Under the pieces are notes generated by a model. It searched no databases and was not told the origin of the DNA. It worked only from the letters and a program-made list of their open reading frames with translations. The position numbers were made by a program, and so were the translations under genes. Below, one piece after another: positions 7,370 to 16,979 of a stretch of DNA of 42,694 nt; position 1 is the stretch's first letter; each line of letters starts with the position of its first letter. Origin of the DNA: Paracoccus benzoatiresistens (lineage in GTDB: Bacteria > Pseudomonadota > Alphaproteobacteria > Rhodobacterales > Rhodobacteraceae); contig NZ_JAPTYD010000030.1 of the NCBI RefSeq assembly GCF_026913015.1, positions 1 through 42,694 on the forward strand. The letters run 5' to 3'.

Positions 7370-8952
7370 GGCGGCGGGCTTTCCGACGTCAGGGGGACTG
7401 CAATGGTGCAATGGATCCCGTCGTCTTTCAGGCTGTAGCTCGTCCTGGCGCCCAGCTGATAGGGCAGGGCCTGTTCGATCAGTTCGCGCCCCTGCCCCGA
7501 GGTCGAGAGGGCCGGGTCCTTCTGCCCCAGAACCACCCCCGCTTCGCGCCAGTCGACATGCAGCCAGGACCGTCCGTCGGCCTGGGACGGGTCAACCCGC
7601 CACCGGACCGTAAGCTGTGCCGCCGGCTGGCCCAGGGCACCGTACTTGACGGCGTTGGTCGCCAGTTCGTGCAAGGCCAGGGCCATGATCTGGACCGTGG
7701 ACGAACGCAGCCGGACATCCGATGGCCCGTCCAGATGCAGGGCCGCGGACTTGCCGTCCTGCGCGCCATGGGCGGACAGTTCGGATCGCAGCAATTCGTC
7801 GAAGGCCACCCGGTCCCCCTTGGGCAGGCGCGACAGCAGGCCTTGCACGCGGGCCAGCGCATCAAGGCGGCCAAGGAAGCTGTTCTCGAAATCGCCGGAA
7901 TTCGCGGCGCTGCGCAGGGTCTTTTCCGCGACCGACCGGATCACCCCCATCAGGTTTCGGGTGCGGTGCTGCAATTCGGCAACCAGAACCTCCATCCGAT
8001 TGGCGGCGGCTCGTTCGTCGGTGACGTCGCGGCCGATGCCGCCGATCTGGCGCACCGTCCCGTCGTCGCCGAACAGCGGAAACTCGGTGTTGCGAAGCCA
8101 GCGGATTTCCTGGTCGCTGGGGCGCCGGATCCGGTACTCGAAATTCACGCGCTCGCCCTGCCGGACGCGGCGGATATGGTCCAGCGCGTGGTCGCGGTCC
8201 TCGGGAACGATCAGTTCGGCCCAGCTGCGCAGATTGTTCCCGCCCATGACCTGATCGCGCTGGAGACCGTAGATCCTTTCGAAGGCCGGGGTCAGATAAA
8301 CCCATTGCAGGCTTTCGGCGTCCCGGATCCACAGGACATCGGATGATGCCTCGCCGAATTCGCGCAGCTGTTCCTCGCTTTTGCGCAGCGCGGCCTCGAT
8401 CGCCTTGCGCCCGGAAATGTCGATGCAGAACTCGGCCATTGTGCCGTCGCCCATATCGCGCCCGGCAAACAGCATCCAGCAGCGCGAGCCGTCGGCCAGG
8501 ATGTATTCCTTTTCATAGGGCCCGATCCGCCCGGTGCGGTTCAGGATCTTTATCTGCCTGTTGCTCTCGGGGATGTGCTCCTCGGGCGTCAGCTTCTGCC
8601 AGGTCAGCTCGCCCTGTTCCACCTGCGACCGGCTGTAGCCCGTCATGCGCAGGAACACGTCGTTCGCGCTCAGCATGACGCCGTCATAGCTGAACGAGAT
8701 CACGCCCACCGCCTTGGTTTCCAGCAGGTGGAATATCTCAGTCGCGGCGGGGGTGAAGTTGCGCACCCGCAGGTCGTTGTCCAGGAACACCGTGGCGATC
8801 TGCGTCGCTTCCAGCAGGTTCTTGAGGTTGGAATTGGCCCGGCCCAGTTCCGACACCCGATACGCCAGTTCGCCGTTGACGGTCTGCAGTTCCTCGTTGA
8901 CCGATTGCAGTTCCTCCTTCAAGGTTTCCATTTCCTCGTTGGCGGCCTGCAA
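7366..8952 (-). CDS. PAS-HWE histidine kinase, 3' half of a split CheB-CheR-kinase fusion
   Basis: About 528 residues open to the end. Order: coiled coil of repeated NEEL units, a shortened PAS (TQIATVFLDNDL), two full PAS domains (the last near residues 205-310), then an HWE kinase core with phospho-acceptor His in ELQHRTRN, N-box ALHELATNAVKYG and the WRE motif. It is in the same frame as the CheB-CheR gene and separated from it only by TAA 9010-9012, where relatives have a Glu codon. If translated alone it must restart, at TTG 8952 or ATG 8931, neither with a good ribosome site. It overlaps the response regulator start by 4 bases. It is intact as a kinase, but may be expressed poorly or not at all. 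Confidence 0.8.
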   Translation of the reverse strand: MQAANEEMETLKEELQSVNEELQTVNGELAYRVSELGRANSNLKNLLEATQIATVFLDNDLRVRNFTPAATEIFHLLETKAVGVISFSYDGVMLSANDVFLRMTGYSRSQVEQGELTWQKLTPEEHIPESNRQIKILNRTGRIGPYEKEYILADGSRCWMLFAGRDMGDGTMAEFCIDISGRKAIEAALRKSEEQLREFGEASSDVLWIRDAESLQWVYLTPAFERIYGLQRDQVMGGNNLRSWAELIVPEDRDHALDHIRRVRQGERVNFEYRIRRPSDQEIRWLRNTEFPLFGDDGTVRQIGGIGRDVTDERAAANRMEVLVAELQHRTRNLMGVIRSVAEKTLRSAANSGDFENSFLGRLDALARVQGLLSRLPKGDRVAFDELLRSELSAHGAQDGKSAALHLDGPSDVRLRSSTVQIMALALHELATNAVKYGALGQPAAQLTVRWRVDPSQADGRSWLHVDWREAGVVLGQKDPALSTSGQGRELIEQALPYQLGARTSYSLKDDGIHCTIAVPLTSESPPP

Positions 8953-9009
8953 TTCCTCGTTGATGGACTGGTATTCCTCGTTCGAGGACTTCAGCTCCCC
9001 GTTGGTCGA

Positions 9010-11058
9010 TTACAGTTCGTCAATGGTGGCCTGCAGCCGGTGGCGGGTCACGGGCAGGTCGGTTTCCAGCCGCTGGACATGTTCATCGCCGTTCAGGCGC
9101 GCGCTTTTGGCCAGCCAGCCTTCGGCCATCAGCCCCATGTCCTGGAACAGCACCACCAGCGAGGTGATATCCCCCGCCCCCAAGGGTTCGATGATGATGT
9201 TGACGGCATTGGTCCTGTCCTCGTGGCGGACCAGCACGCCCGGCACCTCGATCCGGTTGCCCCCGGCCACGGCGCTTTGCAGGGCGGCCCGGACATCAAG
9301 GCGCAGGTCGCGGTGAACCAGGCTCATCAGGTTCAGGCTGGCGGCGCCCGGGGCGGGCTTGAAATACTGGCCCATCCGCCCCGAGAACTGCAGCACGTCC
9401 CCATGCGTGTCCACCACGACATAGGCGGGCGCATAGCGTTCGGCCACGGCCTCGGCCTGGCGGCTGATCGCATCGCCAAGGCGCGCGGGCGACAGCATCA
9501 ACCCCTGCGCCGAGGCCACAGGGTCGCCGGCCCACGCCCGCAGGCTCAGCGGGACATCGGGAATGACCCGCGCCGCGGTTTCCAGCCGGCGGAACACCCG
9601 GTTCTTGCGTTCCACGGCCGCGAACAGCCTGCCATGCCGGGTGACGTTCTCGGACGAGCCCAGGAACAGGACGCCGCCGGGCCGCAGGGCGAAATGGAGG
9701 ATCGGCATGATCCGGTCCTGCAATTCGCTGGTCAGGTAGATCAGCAGGTTGCGGCAGGACAGGATGTCGATCCTGGAAAACGGCGCGTCCTTGACCACGT
9801 TGTGGGGCGAGAAGATGCACATCTCGCTCAGTTCCCTGGACACGCAATAGGTGTCGCCCTCGCGGACGAACCAGCGCGCCAGCCGGTCGGGCCGGAAATG
9901 GGTGGCGACGCTGGCCGAATACCGTCCCGCCCGCGCGATGCCCAAGGCCCGCGCATCCAGGTCGGTGGCAAAGATCTGCACCTCGGGCGGGTGGTCAAGC
10001 CGCGCCATGTATTCGCGCAGCAGGATGGCGATGGAATAGGCTTCCTCGCCCGTGGCGCAGCCCAGAACCCAGACCCGCAACCGGTCCTCGGCGCCCTTCC
10101 CCTCGAACAGGCGGGGCATCTCGGCCTCCAGCACCTCGAATTCGGCGGGATCGCGGAAGAATTGCGTCACGCCGATCAGCAGGTCCTGGAGCAGGTTCTG
10201 CACCTCGTCACGGTCGGCCCGCAGCCGTTCGGCATAGGCCTCGACCGTTTCGATCTGCAGCACCTGCATCCGGCGCTGGACGCGGCGGGTAAGGGTCCCG
10301 CGCTTGTAGCCGTGGAAATCGTGGCCGGTGACATTGCGCATGATGGTGGTGATCTGCGTCAGATGCGCCTCGAGGGCGGACGGCACCTCCTCGTCGGCGG
10401 CCTGGGCCTGGCCCAGGCTGGACACATAGCGCCGGATCTGGGCGGCGATCGCATCGGCGGGCAGATGCAGGTCCACCGCGCCGGAGGGCCCCGCGCCATT
10501 GCCCGGCGGCTGTTTGTCCGGGCCCAGCTCGGCAATCGACAACCCGCCGAAATTCTTGGTGGCCGTGACGCCCGCCGTTCCGTCGCTGCCCAGGCCGGAT
10601 AGGATCACCACCACCGCATGTTCATGGGCATGTTCGGCCAGCGAGATCAGCAGCGTGTCCACAGTGCCGCGATGGCCGATCGGCTCGGCCGCGGGCCGGA
10701 CGCGCATGTGGCCGTCCTCGATCGTGATCAAGTCGTCCGAGCCGCAGACATAGATGTGATCGGGGGCCATCGCCTCGCCGTCGCGCGCGATGCTGACCTT
10801 CAAGGCCGAAAGACCTTCCAGCGCCTCCAGCACGGCGGGCACGTCCAGCCCTTCGTTCTGGTGGAGGGCGATCAGGTAGACGGCGCCCGTCGGCTCGTCG
10901 AGGTCGGCGAGGATCGTCCGGAAGGACGGAAGCGATTGTGCCGATACGCTGATCCCGATGACGGCCAAGGGCATGTCCGATCCGTCCGGCCGGCCCGGAC
11001 GCTGCCTTTTCGCTTGTTCGTCCTGTCTCACGCGGGAATCCCTGGTGGCGCGGGGCAT
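9010..11058 (-). CDS. CheB-CheR methylesterase/methyltransferase, truncated by a premature stop
   Basis: The 5' part of a giant chemosensory fusion. A CheB-like domain (about residues 30-180) keeps a Ser (GISVSA), a His (ALHQNEG) and an Asp (GLGSDGTAG). A CheR domain (about 200-455) has SAM motif LGCATGEEAYSIA and FATDLDARAL, plus the ILSCRNLLIYL block. A PAS-like segment (about 535-640) is followed by the start of a coiled coil. The reading frame stops at TAA 9010-9012 inside the conserved 'ATIDEL-x-STN-ELKSSNEEY' coil. ATG 11058 has GGAAAG upstream. Normal relatives continue into the kinase encoded at 7366-8952. Such proteins act in atypical chemosensory or stress signalling. As it stands the product lacks the kinase. 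Confidence 0.85.
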   Translation of the reverse strand: MPRATRDSRVRQDEQAKRQRPGRPDGSDMPLAVIGISVSAQSLPSFRTILADLDEPTGAVYLIALHQNEGLDVPAVLEALEGLSALKVSIARDGEAMAPDHIYVCGSDDLITIEDGHMRVRPAAEPIGHRGTVDTLLISLAEHAHEHAVVVILSGLGSDGTAGVTATKNFGGLSIAELGPDKQPPGNGAGPSGAVDLHLPADAIAAQIRRYVSSLGQAQAADEEVPSALEAHLTQITTIMRNVTGHDFHGYKRGTLTRRVQRRMQVLQIETVEAYAERLRADRDEVQNLLQDLLIGVTQFFRDPAEFEVLEAEMPRLFEGKGAEDRLRVWVLGCATGEEAYSIAILLREYMARLDHPPEVQIFATDLDARALGIARAGRYSASVATHFRPDRLARWFVREGDTYCVSRELSEMCIFSPHNVVKDAPFSRIDILSCRNLLIYLTSELQDRIMPILHFALRPGGVLFLGSSENVTRHGRLFAAVERKNRVFRRLETAARVIPDVPLSLRAWAGDPVASAQGLMLSPARLGDAISRQAEAVAERYAPAYVVVDTHGDVLQFSGRMGQYFKPAPGAASLNLMSLVHRDLRLDVRAALQSAVAGGNRIEVPGVLVRHEDRTNAVNIIIEPLGAGDITSLVVLFQDMGLMAEGWLAKSARLNGDEHVQRLETDLPVTRHRLQATIDEL

Positions 11059-11145
11059 GATAGGTCTTTCCAGGGGCGGAAAGAAGCCGGGTTCCCTGCC
11101 TGCCCGCACCGGGGCAGGCCGATCTGCCGGACGGTGCCGAGCCGG

Positions 11146-12612
11146 CTAGTTCCTGGGCGAATCCCCATGGTGTTCACGCATCTGGTCGATATCGCCCAGG
11201 CTTCCCGGATGGGGCTTGTGGCGCGCCTTGTTCCAAAGCCAGGTCCCCGCCCACAGCACGATGCCCGTGGCCAGCAGCCAGCCCGCGATGCGGTACTGGT
11301 CCATCTGGGCCGCGCTTCGTGCCCAGGGCCCCGCCAGGAAGGCGCAGGTCGCCGCGCCGATCCAGGGCAGGGCCCCCGGCGCGCGGAAATGGTCATGCTC
11401 GACCGGACGGCGGCGCAGCACCAGCAGCGAGATGTTGACCACCGTGAACACGCAGAGCAGCAGCAGGGATGTCGTGCCGCCCAGCAGGCTGACCGCGGGA
11501 AGATCGGACCGCGTGACGACGAAATAGATCAGTCCGAAGGCCAGCGCGGTCGTGAACAGGATCGCGACCCAGGGGGTCCGCCGGGCGTGATGGACCAGCC
11601 CAAGGCCGTGCGGCAGCACCCCCTGGCGCGCCAGGCCATAGATCAGCCGGCTGGCCATCATCATGTTGATCAGCGCCGAATTGGCGACGGCGAACATGCC
11701 GATGAAGGGAAAGATCTTGTCGAAGGGCAGGTTCGGCGCGCCGGCGCGCACCACCTGCGTCAGGGCAGAGCCCTTGTCGGGGTTGGACAGGTCGCCCACC
11801 GGCACCAGGGCCACGGCGCAGATCGACACAAGGATGTAGATGACGCCCGTGATCCCCAACCCCGTCAGCATGATGCGGGGAAAGATGCGGACCGGGTCCT
11901 TGACCTCCTCGGCCATGTTGACCGAATCCTCGAAGCCGACCATGGCGAAGAAGGCCAGGGCGGTCGCGGCGGTCAGGGACAGGAAGGCGCCCTTTTCCTC
12001 GGACGACTGAAAGACCATCACCTCGGAAAAGTCCGCCCGGCCCTGCGCCATGGCATAGAAGCCGACCAGGATGATCATCAGAAGGCCCGTCAGTTCCACG
12101 CAGGTCAGGACCACGTTCGCCTTGACGCTTTCCCCCACGCCGCGCAGGTTGATGACGGCGACCAGCGCCATGAAGCCAAGCGCAAGCAGCAGGATGCCCG
12201 CGCTGCCCTTGGCAAGGCCCAGGCCGAAGCCGTCGTTCAGGAAGCCCGCGAAGGCATTCGACGCCGTCGAGGCCGAGGTGATCCCCGAGCACATCACCGT
12301 GAAGGCGACCAGGAATGTCAGGAAGTGGATGCCAAAGGCACGGTGCGCGTAAAGCGCGGCCCCCGCGGCCTGCGGATAGCGCGTCACCAGCTCCAGATAG
12401 GAGATGGCCGTGATCGTGGCCACCAGGAAGGCCACGAGAAACGGCGCCCAGGCCGCGCCGCCCACCTCGGCCGCGACGGTTCCGGTCAGGGCATAGACGC
12501 CGGTCCCCAGGATGTCGCCGACAATGAACAGCAACAAGAGCTTCGGTCCCATCACACGATGAAGTTCAGGCTGATGCGGCGTCGCAGCCCGTGTCGGATT
12601 TGCGTCAGACAT
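11146..12612 (-). CDS. APC-superfamily amino acid permease
   Basis: A 488-residue secondary transporter with about 12 membrane segments. The first helix carries the GDILGTGVYALTG motif of the amino acid/polyamine/organocation superfamily, and helix 6 the AFFAMVGFEDSVNMAEEVKDP block of the cationic amino acid transporter-like branch. ATG 12612 is preceded by a G-rich site; the longer frame to 12660 is unlikely. The substrate cannot be read from sequence. It is transcribed away from the Na/Pi-cotransporter-like gene, with a 196-base shared upstream region. It does not look linked to the chemosensory genes downstream. Confidence 0.88.
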   Translation of the reverse strand: MSDANPTRAATPHQPELHRVMGPKLLLLFIVGDILGTGVYALTGTVAAEVGGAAWAPFLVAFLVATITAISYLELVTRYPQAAGAALYAHRAFGIHFLTFLVAFTVMCSGITSASTASNAFAGFLNDGFGLGLAKGSAGILLLALGFMALVAVINLRGVGESVKANVVLTCVELTGLLMIILVGFYAMAQGRADFSEVMVFQSSEEKGAFLSLTAATALAFFAMVGFEDSVNMAEEVKDPVRIFPRIMLTGLGITGVIYILVSICAVALVPVGDLSNPDKGSALTQVVRAGAPNLPFDKIFPFIGMFAVANSALINMMMASRLIYGLARQGVLPHGLGLVHHARRTPWVAILFTTALAFGLIYFVVTRSDLPAVSLLGGTTSLLLLCVFTVVNISLLVLRRRPVEHDHFRAPGALPWIGAATCAFLAGPWARSAAQMDQYRIAGWLLATGIVLWAGTWLWNKARHKPHPGSLGDIDQMREHHGDSPRN

Positions 12613-12808
12613 GTTGCCCCCCGTGATCGCTTCAACCAAAGGATGTCTGCTGGGTCGCATGGCAGCAAGGGAAATCGCCCTGCTTCAGATCCGCCTCCTC
12701 CCCCGACAAAACGCTCGGTGGCTTTCCGCGCATCCGTGTTACAGTCTGGCTCCACGACCCGCGATTTCCCGCAAACGCCCGATTTTTGCATTTATTTCGG
12801 AGCCGGCC

Positions 12809-14476
12809 ATGCATCCTTTCCTTGTCCTGATCCACCTGGCTGCAGCCGTCATGTTGCTGCTCTGGGCTGTCAGGATGGTGCGGACCGGTGTCGAGCGCGC
12901 CTTCGGTGCCCGCCTGCGGGGCGCCATGCGGCAGGCGGGAAGCAGCCTGCCCGCCATGGCGGCGATGGGGCTGGGGCTTGCCATCCTGCTGCAAAGCGCG
13001 ACCGCCGTGGGGGTGCTGGCGACCGGCTTTGCCGCGTCCGGCCTGATCGGGGTCAAGATCGGCATCGCGGCGCTTCTTGGCGCGGATCTGGGATCCGCCC
13101 TGGTGGTCAAGCTGCTGTCCTTCGATCTTCGCGAACTGATCCCCGCGCTGCTTCTGGTCGGCACGACGGCCTTCCTCAAGTCCGAGCGCCGGATGGTGCG
13201 GCAGGCCGGGAGGATCGTCCTGGGCATCGCCTTCATCCTTCTGTCGCTGCGCATGATGGGCGAGGCGACGCAGCCCCTGCGCGACAGCGCCGTGCTTCCG
13301 CAGGTGGTGGAATGGCTGGCCGGCGATCCGCTGACGGCCTTTGCCGTGGCCACCCTGCTAGCCTGGGGGCTTCATTCGTCCGTGGCCACCCTGCTGATCG
13401 TGGCGAACTTCGCCGCAGGGGGCCTTCTATCGGTCGAGGCGGCGGCCCCCATGGTCCTGGGCGCGAACCTGGGCGGCGGGTTTGTCGCGGCATGGCTGAC
13501 CCGGGGGTCGGGGCTTCCGGCGCGGCGGATCCCGCTGGCCAACCTGATCTTCCGCGGCATCGGCGCGGTTGCCGTCCTTCTGCTGTTGCCGTTGTTGCCG
13601 CTGCATTGGCTGGGAGGCGACGCGGCTGTCCGGCTTGTCAACCTTCATGTGCTGTTCAACCTGTGCCTGCTGGTCGCCTCGCTGCCCCTTGCGGGATTGA
13701 TGGACCGGCTGACCGCGCAGCTTTGGCCCACCCCCGCGGAACCCGACACGGCGAACGGTGCCTGGCGAAGCGCCCTGGATCGCGCCCTGGTGTCGCGGCC
13801 CAACCTTGCGCTTGCCAGCGCCCGGCGGGAACTGCTGCGCATGGGGGAAACCCTTGAAGCGATGCTGCGGCCGGTCATGGATGTCCTGGAAACGGGCGAC
13901 GAACGTCGGATCGCCCGCCTGCGCGGCATGGACCAGGAGATCAACCGCCGCCACAGCGACATCAAGATGTTCATCGCCGAGCTGAACCATGCCAACCTGA
14001 CCGCCGAGGAAACCCGCCATGGGTTGGAGCTTGCCAGCCTGGCCATCGACTTCCAGGCCATCGGCGACCTGATCGCCAGGAACCTGCTGGGGCAGGCCAC
14101 CGACAAAGCCCGCGCCCGGCTGCGGTTCTCGAACGAGGGCTGGCGCGAACTGAACGCCCTGCACGACCGGGTCATGGCGAACATGCAGATCGCGCTGAAC
14201 ATGCTGGTTTCGGGCAATGTGGAAAGCGCCAGGCACCTGGTGGCCGAAAAGGCGGTGCTGCGGCAGATGGAACGTGACTGCCACGACCGCCACCTGTCGC
14301 GCCTGCGCAGCGGGAATCCCTACAGCATCGAGACCAGCGACATCCACCTGGAGGTGGTGCGCGCCCTGAAGGAGATCAACTCGCTGCTGGTCAAGGTCGC
14401 CTATCCCATCCTGTCCGAACACGGCCATCTGCTGGAAACCCGGCTTGCCGAGCCGATCAGCTACAGAATGAACTGA
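12809..14476 (+). CDS. Na/Pi cotransporter family protein with PhoU-like C-terminus
   Basis: A 555-residue protein. The N-terminal 320 residues form a two-repeat membrane domain with the Na/Pi-cotransporter signatures LLQSATAVGVLATG near residue 65 and HSSVATLLIVAN near residue 190. The C-terminal 200 residues (about 345-540) are a soluble helical PhoU-like domain with a repeated pattern of Glu/Arg-rich helices. This NptA/YjbB-like architecture moves phosphate, in some cases outward, with the PhoU part sensing or gating. ATG 12809 fits the first membrane helix; the upstream frame to 12611 is non-coding. No phosphate-regulon box was seen upstream. Confidence 0.9.
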   Translation: MHPFLVLIHLAAAVMLLLWAVRMVRTGVERAFGARLRGAMRQAGSSLPAMAAMGLGLAILLQSATAVGVLATGFAASGLIGVKIGIAALLGADLGSALVVKLLSFDLRELIPALLLVGTTAFLKSERRMVRQAGRIVLGIAFILLSLRMMGEATQPLRDSAVLPQVVEWLAGDPLTAFAVATLLAWGLHSSVATLLIVANFAAGGLLSVEAAAPMVLGANLGGGFVAAWLTRGSGLPARRIPLANLIFRGIGAVAVLLLLPLLPLHWLGGDAAVRLVNLHVLFNLCLLVASLPLAGLMDRLTAQLWPTPAEPDTANGAWRSALDRALVSRPNLALASARRELLRMGETLEAMLRPVMDVLETGDERRIARLRGMDQEINRRHSDIKMFIAELNHANLTAEETRHGLELASLAIDFQAIGDLIARNLLGQATDKARARLRFSNEGWRELNALHDRVMANMQIALNMLVSGNVESARHLVAEKAVLRQMERDCHDRHLSRLRSGNPYSIETSDIHLEVVRALKEINSLLVKVAYPILSEHGHLLETRLAEPISYRMN

Positions 14477-14585
14477 CGCCGTCCCGTCCGGGGGGGGCGC
14501 GACCGGCTTCTTTTTTCCTCCGATATGAACCACCTGTGCTGTCCTGGCGTTTGGCGTTACTAATCCTTGGCAGCAGGGTGCCTGT

Positions 14586-16964
14586 GTGATCCCACCTCTT
14601 CCGCCGTCGCGCGCCGAGCCGTCGCCGCAACCGCAACAGTTCGACGTGCTGCGCCTTGCCGCGGCGCTGGTGATCGCAGCCGTCATCATCGCCACCCTCT
14701 ACCTTGGCCAGGTCGTGCTGATTCCGCTGGCCATCGCCTTTCTCATCAGCTTCGCACTGGGGCCCCTGGTGCACTGGCTGGTGCGGCATGGGCTGTCGCG
14801 CATCCTTGCCGTGTCGCTGACAATGGCGCTGGTGCTGACGGTGCTTGGCGCGCTCGGGGCCGTTGTCGCGCTGCAGGTGCAGTCGCTCAGTGCCCAGTTG
14901 CCGACCTATCAGTCCACCATCAGGACCAAGATCGAGGATCTGGGCACGCGGATGCAAGGGCCGGGCTTTCTGGAAGGCGCGCTGCAGACCGTCGATACCG
15001 TCCAGAAGGAAGTGGCCGAGGTCGTGGGCGAGGGAGAGGAAAACGCCGTTCCCCCGCAGCGGGTGCGCGTCATCCCCGAGCCGGTCTCGCCCCTGAAGAC
15101 CGCAATGCAGTGGCTTGCGCCGCTTCTTGCGCCGATCGCCACGGCGGGCATCGTGCTGGTGTTCGTGGTGCTGATCCTGCTGGACCAGGGGGACCTGCGG
15201 GACAGGCTGCTCAGGATACTCGGCGGCAACATCTATCGCTCGACCGACGCGCTGGAGGAGGCGAGCAAGCGCATCTCGAAATACCTGCTGATGCAGCTGG
15301 TCGTGAACGTGACCTATGCGATCCCGATGGGGCTGGGGCTTTGGGCCATCGGGGTGCCGGGATGGATCCTGTGGGGCACGCTGGCCGCGGTGATGCGGTT
15401 CATCCCCTATGTCGGGCCGATCCTGTCGGCCGTCTTCCCCCTCAGCCTGGCCTTCGCGGTCGATCCGGGCTGGAACATGGTGCTGCTGACGGCAGGGCTG
15501 ATCCTCGTGCTGGAGCTTGTGTCGAACAACGTGGTCGAGCCGCTTCTTTATGGCAGCAGCACGGGGCTGTCGGTGCTGTCGCTGATCGCGGCGGCCACCT
15601 TCTGGACCGCGATCTGGGGCCCGGTGGGGCTGGTCCTTTCGACGCCGCTGACCGTCTGCCTGCTGGTCGTCGGCCGCTACCTTCCGCAGCTATCCATCCT
15701 GGAAACGCTGCTCGGTTCCAGTCCCGCGCTCAGCCGGCAGACCCGGATCTACCAGCGCCTCATCGCCAACGATCCCGAAGACGCCATCGACCTTGCCGAG
15801 GACGCCATCGGCGAGGCGTCGGTGGTCGACTTCTACAACGACGAGGGGATGGAGGTGCTGCGCCAGGCCAGCATCGACTATATCAACAACGCCCGCGCCG
15901 AGCACCGGCTGCGGATCGCCAACGGCATGGACGATCTGCTGCAGGAAATCCGCGACGAACACCCCGCCGATCTGCCGGAAGACGCCGCACCCAGGGTCGT
16001 CTGCATTGCCGGCAAGTGGGAAATCGACCGCCAGGCCGGCGAGATGCTGGCCCACAGCCTGCAGCTTGACGGATTGCCCGCCGCCGTGCGTGCGCCGGGC
16101 AGCATCACCTCGCGCCATGTGGCCGGGCTGGAACTGGAAGGGGCAGAGGTCGTGGTGCTGAGCTTCTTCAGCCGCGAACCGGACGCCGCGGCCCGGAACC
16201 TGACCCGGCGCATCCGCAGCCGCTGGCCGCGGGCCAAGATCGTGCTCGGCCTCTGGGGCGTGCCGTCCGACGAACTGGACGACCGGCGGCGCGATGCGCT
16301 TGGCGCCGATGCGGTGGTGGCCTCGATCGGGGAGGCGGTGCGCCGCGTCGTGCTTCTGACTGGCGAGGCAGAAAAGGCTGCGGTCCCGGTCGAGCAGGAC
16401 CCGCAGGCCGCGGCCGCCCGGAACGAGACCTTGAAGGACGTCCCGCTGGGAGACCAGGACCTGCGCGAGGATCTGAACGATTACGCGATCCGCGCCGCCG
16501 ACGTGTTCGACGTGAAGACCGCGGTGATCATCGCCATCGAGCCTGCCCATGAACTGGTGATCGGCGCCAGCCGCGACCTGCCTGGTCCGCGCAGTGCCGA
16601 CGGGCGGGGCCTGGTCCTGCTGCCGCCGCACGCGGCCCTGGCGGCGCGGCTTCTTGTCGATGCCCATCCGCTGATGGTCCCCGACATCGAGCGCGACCCC
16701 GAGCTGGCGGACAACGACATCCTGCGCGCCTGGTCGGCCCGCGCGCTTGCCGCCGCGCCGGTGCGGCAGGCAGATGGCGTGGTCCTGGGCGCGCTGTGCC
16801 TGATCCACGACGAGGTGCGAGAGCTTGACGAGGAGGAGGTGCGGCTGCTTGAGACACTGGCCGCCGAGCTTGCCGAGCGGCTGACCGGCGAGGAGGCCGC
16901 ACCGCTCCGCGAACCCGAGGAGCCTGTCGTTTCCGCCAAGGTGGGCCAGCAGGTGCCGGAGTGA
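14586..16964 (+). CDS. AI-2E family transporter with cytosolic B12-fold-like and GAF domains
   Basis: A 792-residue protein with a GTG start. Residues about 20-375 form an AI-2E/PerM-type permease with about eight helices, including the FIPYVGPILSAVFP signature. Unlike ordinary family members of about 350 residues, it continues for some 400 soluble residues. Residues about 468-590 look like an alternating beta/alpha fold resembling cobalamin-binding domains but without the DxHxxG ligand motif. Residues about 625-780 resemble a GAF domain. The tail could sense a small molecule and gate the channel; this is inference. Members of this family are often Na+/H+ antiporters or exporters rather than AI-2 transporters. 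The gene ends 15 bases before the convergent EamA gene. Confidence 0.85.
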   Translation: MIPPLPPSRAEPSPQPQQFDVLRLAAALVIAAVIIATLYLGQVVLIPLAIAFLISFALGPLVHWLVRHGLSRILAVSLTMALVLTVLGALGAVVALQVQSLSAQLPTYQSTIRTKIEDLGTRMQGPGFLEGALQTVDTVQKEVAEVVGEGEENAVPPQRVRVIPEPVSPLKTAMQWLAPLLAPIATAGIVLVFVVLILLDQGDLRDRLLRILGGNIYRSTDALEEASKRISKYLLMQLVVNVTYAIPMGLGLWAIGVPGWILWGTLAAVMRFIPYVGPILSAVFPLSLAFAVDPGWNMVLLTAGLILVLELVSNNVVEPLLYGSSTGLSVLSLIAAATFWTAIWGPVGLVLSTPLTVCLLVVGRYLPQLSILETLLGSSPALSRQTRIYQRLIANDPEDAIDLAEDAIGEASVVDFYNDEGMEVLRQASIDYINNARAEHRLRIANGMDDLLQEIRDEHPADLPEDAAPRVVCIAGKWEIDRQAGEMLAHSLQLDGLPAAVRAPGSITSRHVAGLELEGAEVVVLSFFSREPDAAARNLTRRIRSRWPRAKIVLGLWGVPSDELDDRRRDALGADAVVASIGEAVRRVVLLTGEAEKAAVPVEQDPQAAAARNETLKDVPLGDQDLREDLNDYAIRAADVFDVKTAVIIAIEPAHELVIGASRDLPGPRSADGRGLVLLPPHAALAARLLVDAHPLMVPDIERDPELADNDILRAWSARALAAAPVRQADGVVLGALCLIHDEVRELDEEEVRLLETLAAELAERLTGEEAAPLREPEEPVVSAKVGQQVPE

Positions 16965-16979
16965 CGCCGGGGGCGCGGG

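Noticed and set aside
10618..13857. 1079-codon plus-strand frame across the chemosensory and permease genes
   Set aside because: It spans three genes on different strands and lacks a plausible start and domains; it is a shadow of GC-rich codon use.
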